Source: Bernardetiaceae bacterium
GTDB lineage: Bacteria; Bacteroidota; Bacteroidia; Cytophagales; Thermoflexibacteraceae
DNA length: 64,000 bases
NCBI GenBank assembly: GCA_025057115.1
Contig: JANWWZ010000001.1
Location: 290,324-354,323, forward strand
Direction of reading: 5' to 3'
Position 1 is the stretch's first letter, and every line of letters starts with the position of its first letter. The translations under genes were made by a program, and so were the position numbers. Under the pieces are notes generated by a model, which was not told where the DNA came from, made no database searches, and saw nothing but the letters and a program-made list of their open reading frames with translations. Shown here in pieces: positions 37,284 to 46,736 of this stretch.

Positions 37284-39401
37284 ATGAAAGTATCGCTAAA
37301 AGTAACGGCTATTTGTGTAGGGCTGTTGTTGCTGATGTCTTACAGCCCTATGCGTTTGGGTGTAGGTGAGGAAATAACTCGCGATAAATTACTGTTATCG
37401 CTAGTGGTGCAAAATCTTCAAAGTCGCCATTATTCGGTGATTAAAATTGACGATGAATTTTCTAAAAAAATGTTCAAAATCTTCATCGACCAGTTGGACT
37501 ACAACAAGCGTTTCTTCACTCAAGAAGATCTGCAAAAACTTTCTGACTACCAAACGCAGCTAGATGATGAGGTTACCTATCAACGCTATGATTTTTACAA
37601 CCTTGCTTATCAATTGCTCAACAAGCGCATTGGACAAGCAGAGCAATTTTGCAAAGAAATTCTCGCTAAGCCTTTTGACTTTACCCTCAACGAAACTTAT
37701 CAAACCAATCCTGAAAAAACCGTCTTTGCTAAAAATGATGCCGAGCTAAAAGAATACTGGCGCAAATACTTAAAATATTACACCCTTGTTCGTTTGAACA
37801 ATACCCTTGAGCTTCAAGAGCAAGTTCGCAAAAATCCCAATGATACTTCTTCCTTGCGCAACAAAACTCTTGCTCAATTGGAGCAAGAAGCCCGTGAAAA
37901 TACTGTCAAGGACATCGAAGATTACTTTAAGCGCCTGCGAGAAACTGAGCCTATCGAGCAAGTTTCTACCTATCTCAACGCGCTCACTGCTGCTTTTGAC
38001 CCGCATACGACCTACTATGCTCCCAAAGCCAAAGAAAAATTTGATGAAGACTTCTCAGGAAGGTTTGAAGGAATAGGAGCGCAATTGCAACAAGAGCGCG
38101 GAGGATTAATTAAAGTAGTAGAAATTATCCCTGGCAGTGCCTCGTGGCGACAAGGCGAACTCAAAGCCGGAGACTATATCCTAGCTGTTGCGCAAGGAGA
38201 TGACAAACCAGTAGATGTAACCAACATGCGCCTAGATAATGCTGTGCGGCTCATCAAGGGCAAAAAAGGAACAGAAGTCCGCTTGACGGTGCGCAAACCC
38301 GATGGCACTATAAAAGTTATTTCCATTATTCGCGATGTGGTAATCCGCGAAGAGTTATATGTAAAATCTCTTATTGTGAAAGATAAAAACAACCATAAGT
38401 TGGGTTACATCTACTTGCCGGGCTTTTATGCCGATTTTAGCAACAAAGGGGGACGCAACTGCGGTGAGGACGTAAGGCAAGAACTAGAAAAACTCAAGGC
38501 AGAAGGCGTAGAAGGTATTATACTGGACTTGCGCAACAACGGAGGCGGCTCCCTGCAAGAAGTAATAGAAATGACAGGCTTGTTTATTGAAGAAGGTCCT
38601 GTGGTGCAGGTGAAAAGTAGAGAAAACGCTCCTATTGTGCTAGAGGATGTTAATCCTTCAGTGGTATATACGGGACCTTTAGTGGTAATGGTGAATTCTT
38701 TCAGTGCTTCGGCTTCTGAAATTCTCTCAGGAGCTATTCAGGATTATAAACGCGGCCTAATTGTAGGCAGTAGCTCTACTTTTGGTAAAGGTACCGTGCA
38801 AAGCATCATAGATTTGGACCGCATGGTGCCCCCTAACTTGTACAACCATAAGCCGCTAGGTTCGCTAATGGTTACCATTCAAAAGTTCTATCGCATCAAT
38901 GGCACTACTAATCAGCTCAAAGGTGTGGTGCCAGACATTATTTTGCCTGATACGTATGCTTATCTCAAGGTAGGAGAAAAACAAGAGCTCTATCCCTTGC
39001 CTGCTGATCAAATTAAGCCGTTGAATTACAAGGTATTTACAGAAAACGAACCCAAATTTCTCAGGGCAAAAATTAACAGCAAGGAGCGCGTTATGAAAAG
39101 TCAGCAATTTGCCAGCATTGAGCAGTATGCTGCTCGACTAAAAGAGCTTAAGGAGGATACAGAGATACCCCTTAGCCTGGAAAAATATCGCGCTCGTCAG
39201 GCGAAGGAACGCGAAGAATCCAAAAAGTTTGAAGAGCAAAAGCGTTTTACTTCCGACTTTGAGTTTTTCAATCTAAAGGAAGATCTGCCCAAAATTAACA
39301 TCGATTCAGTCCGAATTCGCAAAAACAAGGAATGGATCGATAACTTGAAAAAAGACCTCTATTTGCACGAAGCCTTGCAAGTACTAAACGATATTATATA
39401 A
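37284..39401 (+). CDS. C-terminal processing (tail-specific) protease, S41A family
   Basis: About 705 residues from the ATG at 37284 (an upstream Met at 37257 adds 9 residues). Hydrophobic N-terminal anchor or signal (VTAICVGLLLLMSYSP), a long helical N-domain, a PDZ domain (around residues 240-330: ERGGLIKVVEIIPGSASW), the S41 core with LDLRNNGGGSL and the catalytic Ser in NSFSASASEILSGA, and catalytic Lys in SSTFGKGTVQ. Ends with a charged coiled-coil domain. Periplasmic protease acting on protein C-termini, the Prc/Tsp type. Confidence 0.94.
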   Translation: MKVSLKVTAICVGLLLLMSYSPMRLGVGEEITRDKLLLSLVVQNLQSRHYSVIKIDDEFSKKMFKIFIDQLDYNKRFFTQEDLQKLSDYQTQLDDEVTYQRYDFYNLAYQLLNKRIGQAEQFCKEILAKPFDFTLNETYQTNPEKTVFAKNDAELKEYWRKYLKYYTLVRLNNTLELQEQVRKNPNDTSSLRNKTLAQLEQEARENTVKDIEDYFKRLRETEPIEQVSTYLNALTAAFDPHTTYYAPKAKEKFDEDFSGRFEGIGAQLQQERGGLIKVVEIIPGSASWRQGELKAGDYILAVAQGDDKPVDVTNMRLDNAVRLIKGKKGTEVRLTVRKPDGTIKVISIIRDVVIREELYVKSLIVKDKNNHKLGYIYLPGFYADFSNKGGRNCGEDVRQELEKLKAEGVEGIILDLRNNGGGSLQEVIEMTGLFIEEGPVVQVKSRENAPIVLEDVNPSVVYTGPLVVMVNSFSASASEILSGAIQDYKRGLIVGSSSTFGKGTVQSIIDLDRMVPPNLYNHKPLGSLMVTIQKFYRINGTTNQLKGVVPDIILPDTYAYLKVGEKQELYPLPADQIKPLNYKVFTENEPKFLRAKINSKERVMKSQQFASIEQYAARLKELKEDTEIPLSLEKYRARQAKEREESKKFEEQKRFTSDFEFFNLKEDLPKINIDSVRIRKNKEWIDNLKKDLYLHEALQVLNDII

Positions 39402-39420
39402 GCTTGCAGGCAAAAAACTG

Positions 39421-39468
39421 ACTGCTAAGGTACCCGCTTACTCAAGCGGACCTTAGCAGTATTTTTTA
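39421..39468. terminator. Bidirectional terminator between the tail-specific protease and the subtilisin-like protease
   Basis: 11-bp perfect outer stem (ACTGCTAAGGT 39421-39431 with ACCTTAGCAGT 39450-39460) and 6-bp inner stem CCGCTT/AAGCGG with a 4-base loop, joined by a 2-base bulge. T-rich runs follow on both strands (ATTTTTTACT on plus, CAGTTTTTTG on minus). The flanking genes converge on it. Confidence 0.95.
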
Positions 39469-39513
39469 CTGTTTAAGACGGCAATTAGGCTCCTGAGCAG
39501 GAGGTTGAAGAGA

Positions 39514-42500
39514 TTACTCTTTTACAAAAGGCTGGATAGCAATTCCTTCAGCGGTGTGAATCTGCAAAAAGTAAATTCCTTTTGCCAGCCCGCGCACATC
39601 AAATTCCTGCTCCAAAGCAAGGGCTCGTTTTTCTGAAGCAACAGACTGTAGTACTCTTCCTGTAGGGTCTATGATGCGCATTTGCACTGGAGTATTTCCT
39701 CTTTGCCTTAGAAGCACTTTTAAAGTAGCATCAGCGGGGTTGGGATAGAGCTTGATGCCCGTGGTGGATAGAGCTTCGTCGGTAGAAGTAAGAACTATGG
39801 GGTCAGAAACAGCTGTGCAGCCGTTTACTGTTACCTGTACTGCATAAACACCTGCTTGGTCGGCGTTGTAGGTTTGCCCTGTGGCTCCTGGAATCGGATT
39901 GCCGTTTAAAAGCCACTGGTTACCAGTAGGATAGCTCGAAGTGAATACTTGCCCTTGCACGCTTACCACCGGCCGAGAAACACTAATAACGTTTACCCGA
40001 ACAGGAGTAGAAGTTACTGTACAGCCGTTGGCATTGGTTACCACTACTCTAAATTCTCCCTCCTCAGCCACTGTTAAGGTAGGGAAGTTCGCATTAGTAA
40101 TATTGACTCCGTTGCGTTGCCATTGGTATCCTACGTTGATATCGCTAGAAGTAGCAGTAAGGGTAACTGATTCCCCCTGGCAAATGGGCAAACTGCGAGA
40201 AGTACTCACCTGTACTGATGGGGCTCCTACTTGGGTAATGGCTACTTCAGCTCTAGGAGCAGGACAGCCCAATGCCCGAAGTGTGATATCGTAGAAGTAA
40301 TACCAGAAAGTATTAGGGTTAGGGGTGGCGCTATTGCCCGTAAAAGTGATTACTCCTGGAATTTGCAAGGGATAAGGATTTTGACTTTCGGGAATGTTGT
40401 TATTGCGGAAAATAGTTGCTCCTCCTCCGTAAGCGATAGAGATTTCGTAATCGCCTGGCTGAGGAAAAGCTAGATCTAAACGATACACTTGACCTGTGTC
40501 TAATGGATCATTTTCTTGGGCGCCGGCTCCTGGAATGGTGCGCGTTGCCCTTACGTTGAGCAATACGGAAGAAACCTCTTCCCTTGTGCGTGCATTGGTG
40601 ACAGTAAATTGAATTTGCCCTGAATTACCAATATAAAGCCTTGCTGACTCAATGATGACAGGCTGTTGTACGCGCACCGTAATGAATGGACTAAATTGGT
40701 TGTAATTTCCACTGGCAAAAGTCTCTTTATTGCGCGGACCCAATCCTCTCTGAAAAAAGTCGTTAATGCCAGCATAATAGCGCCCGCTTGCAGGTCGCAC
40801 ATTGGTAACTGCTTGATTACCCGCTCCTACGAGATTGCCTCCGCTAGGAGCATCATACCAATATAGTCCTAATTGGTCTGAGTTGCGCGAAAGGGTTACT
40901 GGACCGCTTGTGCCGCAGGCTACCGCTGAAAGTCCTGTAGGGGCAACAGGGGCATCGGCTGTGCGCACTACTGCTATTGTGCTGTTGTTATCTGGATTGG
41001 AGTCGTTAGGCACGGTGAAAGTAGCTCGGAAAGTGTAATTAGTGGCAGCCTCCAGACTTATGGGCTGAGAAAGGTTGATGCGCACAAAACTGCTCGCCAG
41101 CGACGGCAGTCCAGTGGAGAAACTAAATGTACCCGTAGTGTTAAGTATGGTTCGATTTTGGGGGTCGGTGATGGAAAGAGAAAAATTGCCGTTAGTGATA
41201 GCGTTGGTACCCGCATTGCGAACTCCTATTGCAATTGCATTTAATGGTTGGGCAGGGCAGGTGCCAGAAGTAGGGCTCAAAAGTCCAGTAACTGCAATAT
41301 CAGCTTGAGGGCGCACAAAAGCTACTCGATAGTCTCGGGTTTCTCCTTTGGCATAACTGCCACACGAAGCAATACTTGCGGGGTTAGTGGTTTCCACCAG
41401 TACTATTCGCATGCGCGTAAACCTGCCAATTTGCACAGTAGTGGGTACGTTAATGGTAGTAGTAAAGGTTTGGCTTCCAGTAATCACCCCTGAGGTGGCT
41501 ACGAGTTCTCCCGTGTCAGAAAAATTTCCATTGCCGTTCCAATCAATAAACACTCTGGCTATTTTAGGAAAATCTGCTCCACAAGTGCCTACGTTAATGC
41601 TTAAAGTAGCTTGTTGGCCAGGAGCTAGCTGGACGGTAAGATCTGTAAAGTCGGCATAGGCGCGGCAAGCATTTTCAGGAGAGTGGTTAAGGTTAGCAAA
41701 ATTCACGCTTTCGATGCGGGAGTCAGCATTGGAAGAAGGGGCAGAATGGCAATAAGCTGTTCCACCGACGCCGCTAAGAATTAAAGAGAAGTTTTGTGCA
41801 TTACCTCGTAAGGTGCCTTTGTGGCTAACGCGGATGGTGTAAGTTTTGCCTGGCACAGGGTTATCTATTACTACTTGTTCTACATTATCGCGGAAGTTAT
41901 CTCCCCGTGCAGCAGGTGCTTCAGGGCGGTCAGGGTCTAAAATCCATGGCTGATGCACAATGCTGCCTTCTAAAATGCGTAGGTCTAGATCGTTTACCAG
42001 TCTTGGGCTGCGATTGTTGAGATTGGCTCTAATTACGGGTAACGAGGTTCCTTCTGGGTCTGTCCAAGCAATGGTAGCCTTAAGCGGTCCATTTCCGCTG
42101 GCGATGACTTGCAAGGTAAAGGTTTGCCCTTGCTCGAGTCTTTCTTCGCGAATGGCATAAGTACCATCTCGGTTGAGAATAGCTCTTCCTGCTTCTTCAG
42201 CATTAAGCAGACCCCATCCAAAACGGTAATCAGGTCCTGGATGCTCTCCAGCTTCGTTAGCAGTGTGAATGGCTAAAGCTTTGAGGGTTGCTGCAAGCAT
42301 AAAATTGCCTCTGTTTTGCTGTCCGTAGAGCTCCTGCAACAAAAACAGCGTTCCAGAGATGTTAGGGGTAGCCATAGAAGTGCCTTGCATAGAGGCATAG
42401 GCGTTGTTAGCCGTATTAGTAGCCGAAACTACTGCTACTCCATTGCCCACAAGGTCAGGCTTGATGCGTCCGTCATCGGTAGGTCCCCAACTGCTGAAAG

Positions 42501-43533
42501 CTGACATAACCACATCCGCAGGACGAGTATAACCATTGGGAATAGGGTTAACCGCTCCGATAGTCAGAATGTTTTTGGCATTGCCAGCGGTGGGGATCGT
42601 ATTCCAGCTATTGTTAGAGCTAATACTATCGGGACGTGCTTCTATAAGGCGAAAACCACCTTGAGCGGCTGGGTCGCGCTGCCAGTAAGGTTGCCCTACA
42701 GCAGGACCCGTTTGAGTGCGGCTATTGCCTGCTGCAAACACGGGTAAGTAGTAGGGCGCATTGAATACCAAACGGTCTATATCGCGGGCTCGCGTGTCAT
42801 AAAAGCCAAATTTCCAATCTTCTACTCCGCTTACGGTAGGGTCGCCGTGCCATTCCCAGCGCGGATTGTCTGGTGTGCCAGAGCGCGAAGTGTTGTTATT
42901 CCATCCTGAAATAGTGCCATAAGAGTGGTTAGAAATAATCATGCCAGCGGCAGAGGCAGTAGTCATCTCAGCAATGTCATTGGTAGAGCTGTAAGAGCGA
43001 AGTTTTGCTCCAAAAGCCATTCCGCGAGCAATGGGGTTGATGCCAGCTGCGATCATGGTTCCAGCTACGTGAGTGGCATGAGCGGAAGGGCTCCGATCTT
43101 CATCACCGAATGTGATCCGTCCTACTAATTCTTCATGAGTAGCAAGCACGTTCCCTCCTGCTTCCCAAATTCCAAGTCGATTGATGATAAATTCGCTATC
43201 GCCTTTGAGATTAAGTCCTAAGCTGCCGCCTTGCCATAAAGCGGTGGTATTGGTAGTAGCTGCTGCCCGCGTATTGTTGTAGGTAATCAAGTATTCGGGA
43301 TAGCCGTTGTCATCAAGTCCGTTGAGAGCAGCTATAGTGCCGTCGGGATAGTGTATTATCTCTGGAATTCCCCAGCGGTGAATAATAGCGCGTGCGCGTT
43401 GCATTTCACTCCTGTGCGCTTGTTGAAAATCTCGCGCCATTCGTTCCAACTCAACCAGATTGGATTTAGGTATTTGACTTTTTGCCGCGCCTGCAAAAAG
43501 CAATGCAATCGCTACCAACAAAAATTTTCTCAT
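39514..43533 (-). CDS. Secreted S8 subtilisin-like protease with T9SS type-A sorting signal
   Basis: 1339 residues. Signal peptide MRKFLLVAIALLFAGAAKSQ. Peptidase S8 domain about residues 100-450: His152 in HATHVAGTM, oxyanion Asn270 (FAAGNS) and Ser386 in GTSMATPNISG. The Asp position in GIWEAGG appears as Glu124. Then a P/PPC-like segment (VEQVVIDNPVPGKTYTIRVSH), a GEVED-type domain with Cys pairs (VFIDWNGNGNFSDTGELV), CARDB-like and Ig-like domains, and the C-terminal T9SS type-A domain ending in FLQIHTAEGIAIQPFVKE. Expected at the cell surface or secreted for protein degradation. Ends at the bidirectional terminator. Activity is uncertain because of the Glu. Confidence 0.9.
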   Translation of the reverse strand: MRKFLLVAIALLFAGAAKSQIPKSNLVELERMARDFQQAHRSEMQRARAIIHRWGIPEIIHYPDGTIAALNGLDDNGYPEYLITYNNTRAAATTNTTALWQGGSLGLNLKGDSEFIINRLGIWEAGGNVLATHEELVGRITFGDEDRSPSAHATHVAGTMIAAGINPIARGMAFGAKLRSYSSTNDIAEMTTASAAGMIISNHSYGTISGWNNNTSRSGTPDNPRWEWHGDPTVSGVEDWKFGFYDTRARDIDRLVFNAPYYLPVFAAGNSRTQTGPAVGQPYWQRDPAAQGGFRLIEARPDSISSNNSWNTIPTAGNAKNILTIGAVNPIPNGYTRPADVVMSAFSSWGPTDDGRIKPDLVGNGVAVVSATNTANNAYASMQGTSMATPNISGTLFLLQELYGQQNRGNFMLAATLKALAIHTANEAGEHPGPDYRFGWGLLNAEEAGRAILNRDGTYAIREERLEQGQTFTLQVIASGNGPLKATIAWTDPEGTSLPVIRANLNNRSPRLVNDLDLRILEGSIVHQPWILDPDRPEAPAARGDNFRDNVEQVVIDNPVPGKTYTIRVSHKGTLRGNAQNFSLILSGVGGTAYCHSAPSSNADSRIESVNFANLNHSPENACRAYADFTDLTVQLAPGQQATLSINVGTCGADFPKIARVFIDWNGNGNFSDTGELVATSGVITGSQTFTTTINVPTTVQIGRFTRMRIVLVETTNPASIASCGSYAKGETRDYRVAFVRPQADIAVTGLLSPTSGTCPAQPLNAIAIGVRNAGTNAITNGNFSLSITDPQNRTILNTTGTFSFSTGLPSLASSFVRINLSQPISLEAATNYTFRATFTVPNDSNPDNNSTIAVVRTADAPVAPTGLSAVACGTSGPVTLSRNSDQLGLYWYDAPSGGNLVGAGNQAVTNVRPASGRYYAGINDFFQRGLGPRNKETFASGNYNQFSPFITVRVQQPVIIESARLYIGNSGQIQFTVTNARTREEVSSVLLNVRATRTIPGAGAQENDPLDTGQVYRLDLAFPQPGDYEISIAYGGGATIFRNNNIPESQNPYPLQIPGVITFTGNSATPNPNTFWYYFYDITLRALGCPAPRAEVAITQVGAPSVQVSTSRSLPICQGESVTLTATSSDINVGYQWQRNGVNITNANFPTLTVAEEGEFRVVVTNANGCTVTSTPVRVNVISVSRPVVSVQGQVFTSSYPTGNQWLLNGNPIPGATGQTYNADQAGVYAVQVTVNGCTAVSDPIVLTSTDEALSTTGIKLYPNPADATLKVLLRQRGNTPVQMRIIDPTGRVLQSVASEKRALALEQEFDVRGLAKGIYFLQIHTAEGIAIQPFVKE

Positions 43534-43680
43534 ACGTGTGTTGCTTAAAATTGCTTCGCGTTATTGCAATTTAATGAAAAACCAAAACAGATAGTGCACT
43601 TTCCCTTGCCGTTTGGTGGCCACAGGGATGCGCTCGGTTAGTTACTAAAAAGGAGGGAGGTTAATTAAAAGTGCGCTTGT

Positions 43681-44547
43681 TTAGACGATCATTTTTTCGA
43701 TGGGCAGCACTAAAATTCCTTGCGCTCCTTCTGCTTGTAGCTTTTCAATTACTTCCCAGAAATCGTTCTCGTTAATTACTGAATGCATAGAAACCCAGCC
43801 AGGTTCAGCCAGGGGCAGGATGCTAGGGCTTTTCATTCCTGGAATTAATGCTTTGATGGCATCTATTTTTTCTTCAGGAGCGTTGAGCAAGATGTATTTG
43901 TTATTGCGAGCAGCTTGTACGGAGCGAATCCGAAAAAGGAACTTTTCCAACAAACTCGCTTTTAAAGGAGATATTTCAGGATGGCTAATAAGGACTGCTT
44001 CAGAGTAAAAAATGGGCTCTACTTCCTTTAATCCGTTGATGAATAAGGTACTTCCCGTGCTTACAATGTCGCAAATGGCGTCAGCCAGCCCTACACTGGG
44101 GGCTATTTCTACTGAACCGCTAATTTGATGTATCTCTGCTTCTATCTGATGAGTGGCTAAAAACTCAGATAAAATGGTGGGATAAGAAGTAGCAATGCGC
44201 TTGCCTTGTAATTGGTGCAGTCCTTCATAAAGCTGGTTTTTAGGAATGGCAATAGAAAGGCGACACTTGGAAAAGCCTAGTTTGTGCACCACGTTTACAT
44301 GGCTTTTTTTTTCGGCTAATATATCTTCTCCTACGATCCCGATATCGGCCACGCCATCGGCTACGTAGTCTGGGATATCGTCATCGCGCAGCAATAAAAA
44401 CTCCATGGGGAAGTTGATAGCTTCGGCTTTTAGAGCGCCAATACCATTTTTAAAGGTGATGCCACATTCTTTGATGAGCTGCAAAGATTCATCGGTTTGC
44501 CTTCCTGATTTTTGGATAGCGATTCTAAGTTTTACTGAATTATCCAT
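43681..44547 (-). CDS. hisG: ATP phosphoribosyltransferase, long form
   Basis: First step of histidine synthesis: PRPP plus ATP to phosphoribosyl-ATP. 288 residues, so the long HisG form with a C-terminal regulatory ACT-like domain (from about residue 210), which needs no HisZ. Motifs: LRIAIQKSGRQTDESLQLI at the start, GVADIGIVGEDIL, and the PRPP loop DAICDIVSTGSTLFINGL. No other his genes are nearby. It follows the aldehyde dehydrogenase stop by 9 bases and is probably in that operon. Confidence 0.96.
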   Translation of the reverse strand: MDNSVKLRIAIQKSGRQTDESLQLIKECGITFKNGIGALKAEAINFPMEFLLLRDDDIPDYVADGVADIGIVGEDILAEKKSHVNVVHKLGFSKCRLSIAIPKNQLYEGLHQLQGKRIATSYPTILSEFLATHQIEAEIHQISGSVEIAPSVGLADAICDIVSTGSTLFINGLKEVEPIFYSEAVLISHPEISPLKASLLEKFLFRIRSVQAARNNKYILLNAPEEKIDAIKALIPGMKSPSILPLAEPGWVSMHSVINENDFWEVIEKLQAEGAQGILVLPIEKMIV

Positions 44548-44556
44548 GTGGCAAAT

Positions 44557-45966
44557 TTAGGCAAAAAAGCGCCGCATTAGCTGAAGCATTCTATGGGTCT
44601 TGCTACTGTAAGGAGGATAAAGTGCCTTGACGCTGGTAAAACCAACGCGTTGGCGCAATACAGCTCGCGCATTGGAAAAGGCTTCAAATCCATAAAAACC
44701 ATGCGTTTTGCCTATGCCACTGTGATTGACCCCACCAAAGGGAAGCTGATTATTGACCAAATGGACAATGCAATCGTTAATACATGTGCCACCTGCCGAA
44801 GTTTCCTGTAAAATGCGGTTGATGTGTTCCTTCTTTTTGCTGAAAATATAAAGAGCTAAGGGTTTTGCCAGACCATTGATCCACTCAATAGCTTTGCTTA
44901 GTTGGTCATACGCAAGTACAGGCAAGACGGGACCAAAAATTTCTTCCTGCATGATTTTCATATCAGGAGTAACTTGTTTGAGGATAGTAGGCTCTATAAA
45001 GCGCTCCTGAGCGATAGTATTACCTCCTACGGCAATTTGGGCGCCTTTGTCAAGGGCATCGGTGATGAGTTGATCAATGCGGTGAAAGTGCCTTGCATTG
45101 ACGATGCGCGCATAGCAAGTCGAATTTGCGATTCCTTTGCCATCGGAGTTGTAGAACTGCTCAATGACATTTTTCATTTGGCTAATAAGGGCTTCTTGAT
45201 GCTGGCGATGCACTAGCACGTAGTCAGGAGCTATGCAAGTTTGCCCGCAGTTGATCAATTTTCCCCAAATAATTTTTTGTGCGGCATCTTGTAAATCTGC
45301 TGTTTCGTCTACCACTACGGGAGATTTGCCGCCCAGTTCCAGCGTTACAGAAGCTAAATGCTTGGCTGCTGCCTGCATTACAATTTTACCTACTGCAGGG
45401 CTGCCCGTGAAGAAAATGTGATTGAAAGGTAATTCTAACAACGCTTGAGCTGTCTCTGGACCTCCTTCAACACACACTACTTCTTGAGGTGGAAAAGCCT
45501 CCGCAATGGTGCCACTAATAGCAGCAGCGGTATGGGGAGTTAATTCTGAAGGTTTGACAAAAGCGGTGCAACCTGCTGCTAAGGCATAGATAAGGGGTCC
45601 TAAAGTGAGGTAAATGGGATAGTTCCAAGGAGCGATAATCAGGGCTACTCCTTTGGGTTCGTAGTGAATGTAAGAGCGAGAACCAATCAGAGGTGCTGGC
45701 GTGCCTACCTTGCGCGGTTTCATCCAATTTGGCAGATGGGCAATTGCATGGCGAGCATCCATCAAACTACTTAATATTTCGGTGGCAGTAGTTTCTTGAG
45801 GCGGCTTGCGAAAGTCAGTATAAACTGCATTAACTAAATCGGCTTCGTTTTTTTCTATGGCAGCTACTAGTCTTTTGATGCGCTCAATGCGTTCTTTAGC
45901 AGTGCTTTTGCGAAACTCTAGAGCTGTTTGCTGTTGTTGTGCAAAAATTGAGTTCAGGTTTAGCAT
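44557..45966 (-). CDS. Aldehyde dehydrogenase, class-3/fatty-aldehyde type
   Basis: NAD(P)-dependent oxidation of aldehydes to acids. About 469 residues from the ATG at 45966, which begins the family sequence (IFAQQQQTALEFRKSTAKER). The frame is open to a TTG at 46101, but an exact -7 element at 46018-46025 lies between them and supports 45966. Catalytic Cys in NCGQTCIAPDY, catalytic Glu in LELGGKSPVVV, NAD-binding FTGSPAVGKIVM. Shorter than class 1 and 2 enzymes, with a C-terminal hydrophobic-plus-basic tail. Could act on long-chain aldehydes; substrate is inferred. Upstream of hisG. Confidence 0.92.
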   Translation of the reverse strand: MLNLNSIFAQQQQTALEFRKSTAKERIERIKRLVAAIEKNEADLVNAVYTDFRKPPQETTATEILSSLMDARHAIAHLPNWMKPRKVGTPAPLIGSRSYIHYEPKGVALIIAPWNYPIYLTLGPLIYALAAGCTAFVKPSELTPHTAAAISGTIAEAFPPQEVVCVEGGPETAQALLELPFNHIFFTGSPAVGKIVMQAAAKHLASVTLELGGKSPVVVDETADLQDAAQKIIWGKLINCGQTCIAPDYVLVHRQHQEALISQMKNVIEQFYNSDGKGIANSTCYARIVNARHFHRIDQLITDALDKGAQIAVGGNTIAQERFIEPTILKQVTPDMKIMQEEIFGPVLPVLAYDQLSKAIEWINGLAKPLALYIFSKKKEHINRILQETSAGGTCINDCIVHLVNNQLPFGGVNHSGIGKTHGFYGFEAFSNARAVLRQRVGFTSVKALYPPYSSKTHRMLQLMRRFFA

Positions 45967-46017
45967 ATCAGCAAGGAGAGTGGCACTTGTTGCAGGAGGT
46001 TTTCTATGCAATTTATA

Positions 46018-46025
46018 CAAATATA
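46018..46025 (-). promoter_or_regulatory. Bacteroidota -7 element for the aldehyde dehydrogenase-hisG pair
   Basis: Minus-strand TATATTTG, exact match to TAnnTTTG; predicted start near 46011, giving a leader of about 45 bases to the ATG at 45966. No good TTG at -33. Confidence 0.5.
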
Positions 46026-46097
46026 TCAAAAGCAGTTGCGAGCTTGTCAGCTGAAAGCTGCTAAATATTTTGATAGAATTTTCTCTTGGGGCAGCAC

Positions 46098-46736
46098 TCA
46101 AATTACACTGGGATTGCTCAGACCTTTGAACTGAAAACCTAGCTTGGCAAAATGGGCTAAGTAGCGAGGCAATACATAGCGAAGGTTTTTTTCTGCCTTG
46201 AAACTATCGTGAAAAACTACGATGGAACCGCTTTGGGTAGCTGCAATGGAATTTTTTAAACAGGCTTCTTGGCTCAGGGCAGCGTCGTAATCGCAGGTGA
46301 GTACCTCCCACATAATTAGTTGATAACGTTGGCGAAGGGCTTTGGCTTGCATGGGGGTAATGCGTCCGTAGGGAGGTCGGAAAAGATGGCAACCAATGCC
46401 GTGGTTCTCTATTGCTGCCTGACAAAGTTCTGCATTTTTAAGATAACGCCTTGTGCTGGTACGCCAACCGCTCAGGTGGTTGTAGGTGTGATTGCCCACC
46501 GCATGCTCATGGCTAATGATGCGACGAAAAATGTGAGGATTTTGCACAATATTTTCGCCGACGCAAAAAAAAGTGGCTTGTGCTTGAAAATCTTTGAGTA
46601 CATCAAGCACCCAGTTGGTAAGGGAAATGGGTCCATCGTCAAAAGTCAGGTAAAGAGTGGGTACTTTCTGAGGGAGACGCCACGTAAAGCCGTTCAACCA
46701 GGAATGTATCCAGCGAGGGATTCGATGAATGCGCAT
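46098..46736 (-). CDS. Polysaccharide deacetylase (NodB-type)
   Basis: 212 residues. NodB homology domain: TFDDGP motif with the metal-binding Asp pair, ATFFCVGENI, the two metal His in HTYNH, FRPPYGRI, and FHDSF near the end. Probably removes acetyl groups from peptidoglycan or another polysaccharide. An N-terminal basic-hydrophobic region of about 25 residues may be a membrane anchor. Its ATG overlaps the typA stop by one base, so translation is coupled. Confidence 0.9.
   Translation of the reverse strand: MRIHRIPRWIHSWLNGFTWRLPQKVPTLYLTFDDGPISLTNWVLDVLKDFQAQATFFCVGENIVQNPHIFRRIISHEHAVGNHTYNHLSGWRTSTRRYLKNAELCQAAIENHGIGCHLFRPPYGRITPMQAKALRQRYQLIMWEVLTCDYDAALSQEACLKNSIAATQSGSIVVFHDSFKAEKNLRYVLPRYLAHFAKLGFQFKGLSNPSVI

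Noticed and set aside
45967..46101. Extension of the aldehyde dehydrogenase frame to a TTG overlapping the deacetylase stop
   Set aside because: The extra 45 residues lack family similarity and an exact -7 promoter element lies within them; the ATG at 45966 is better.
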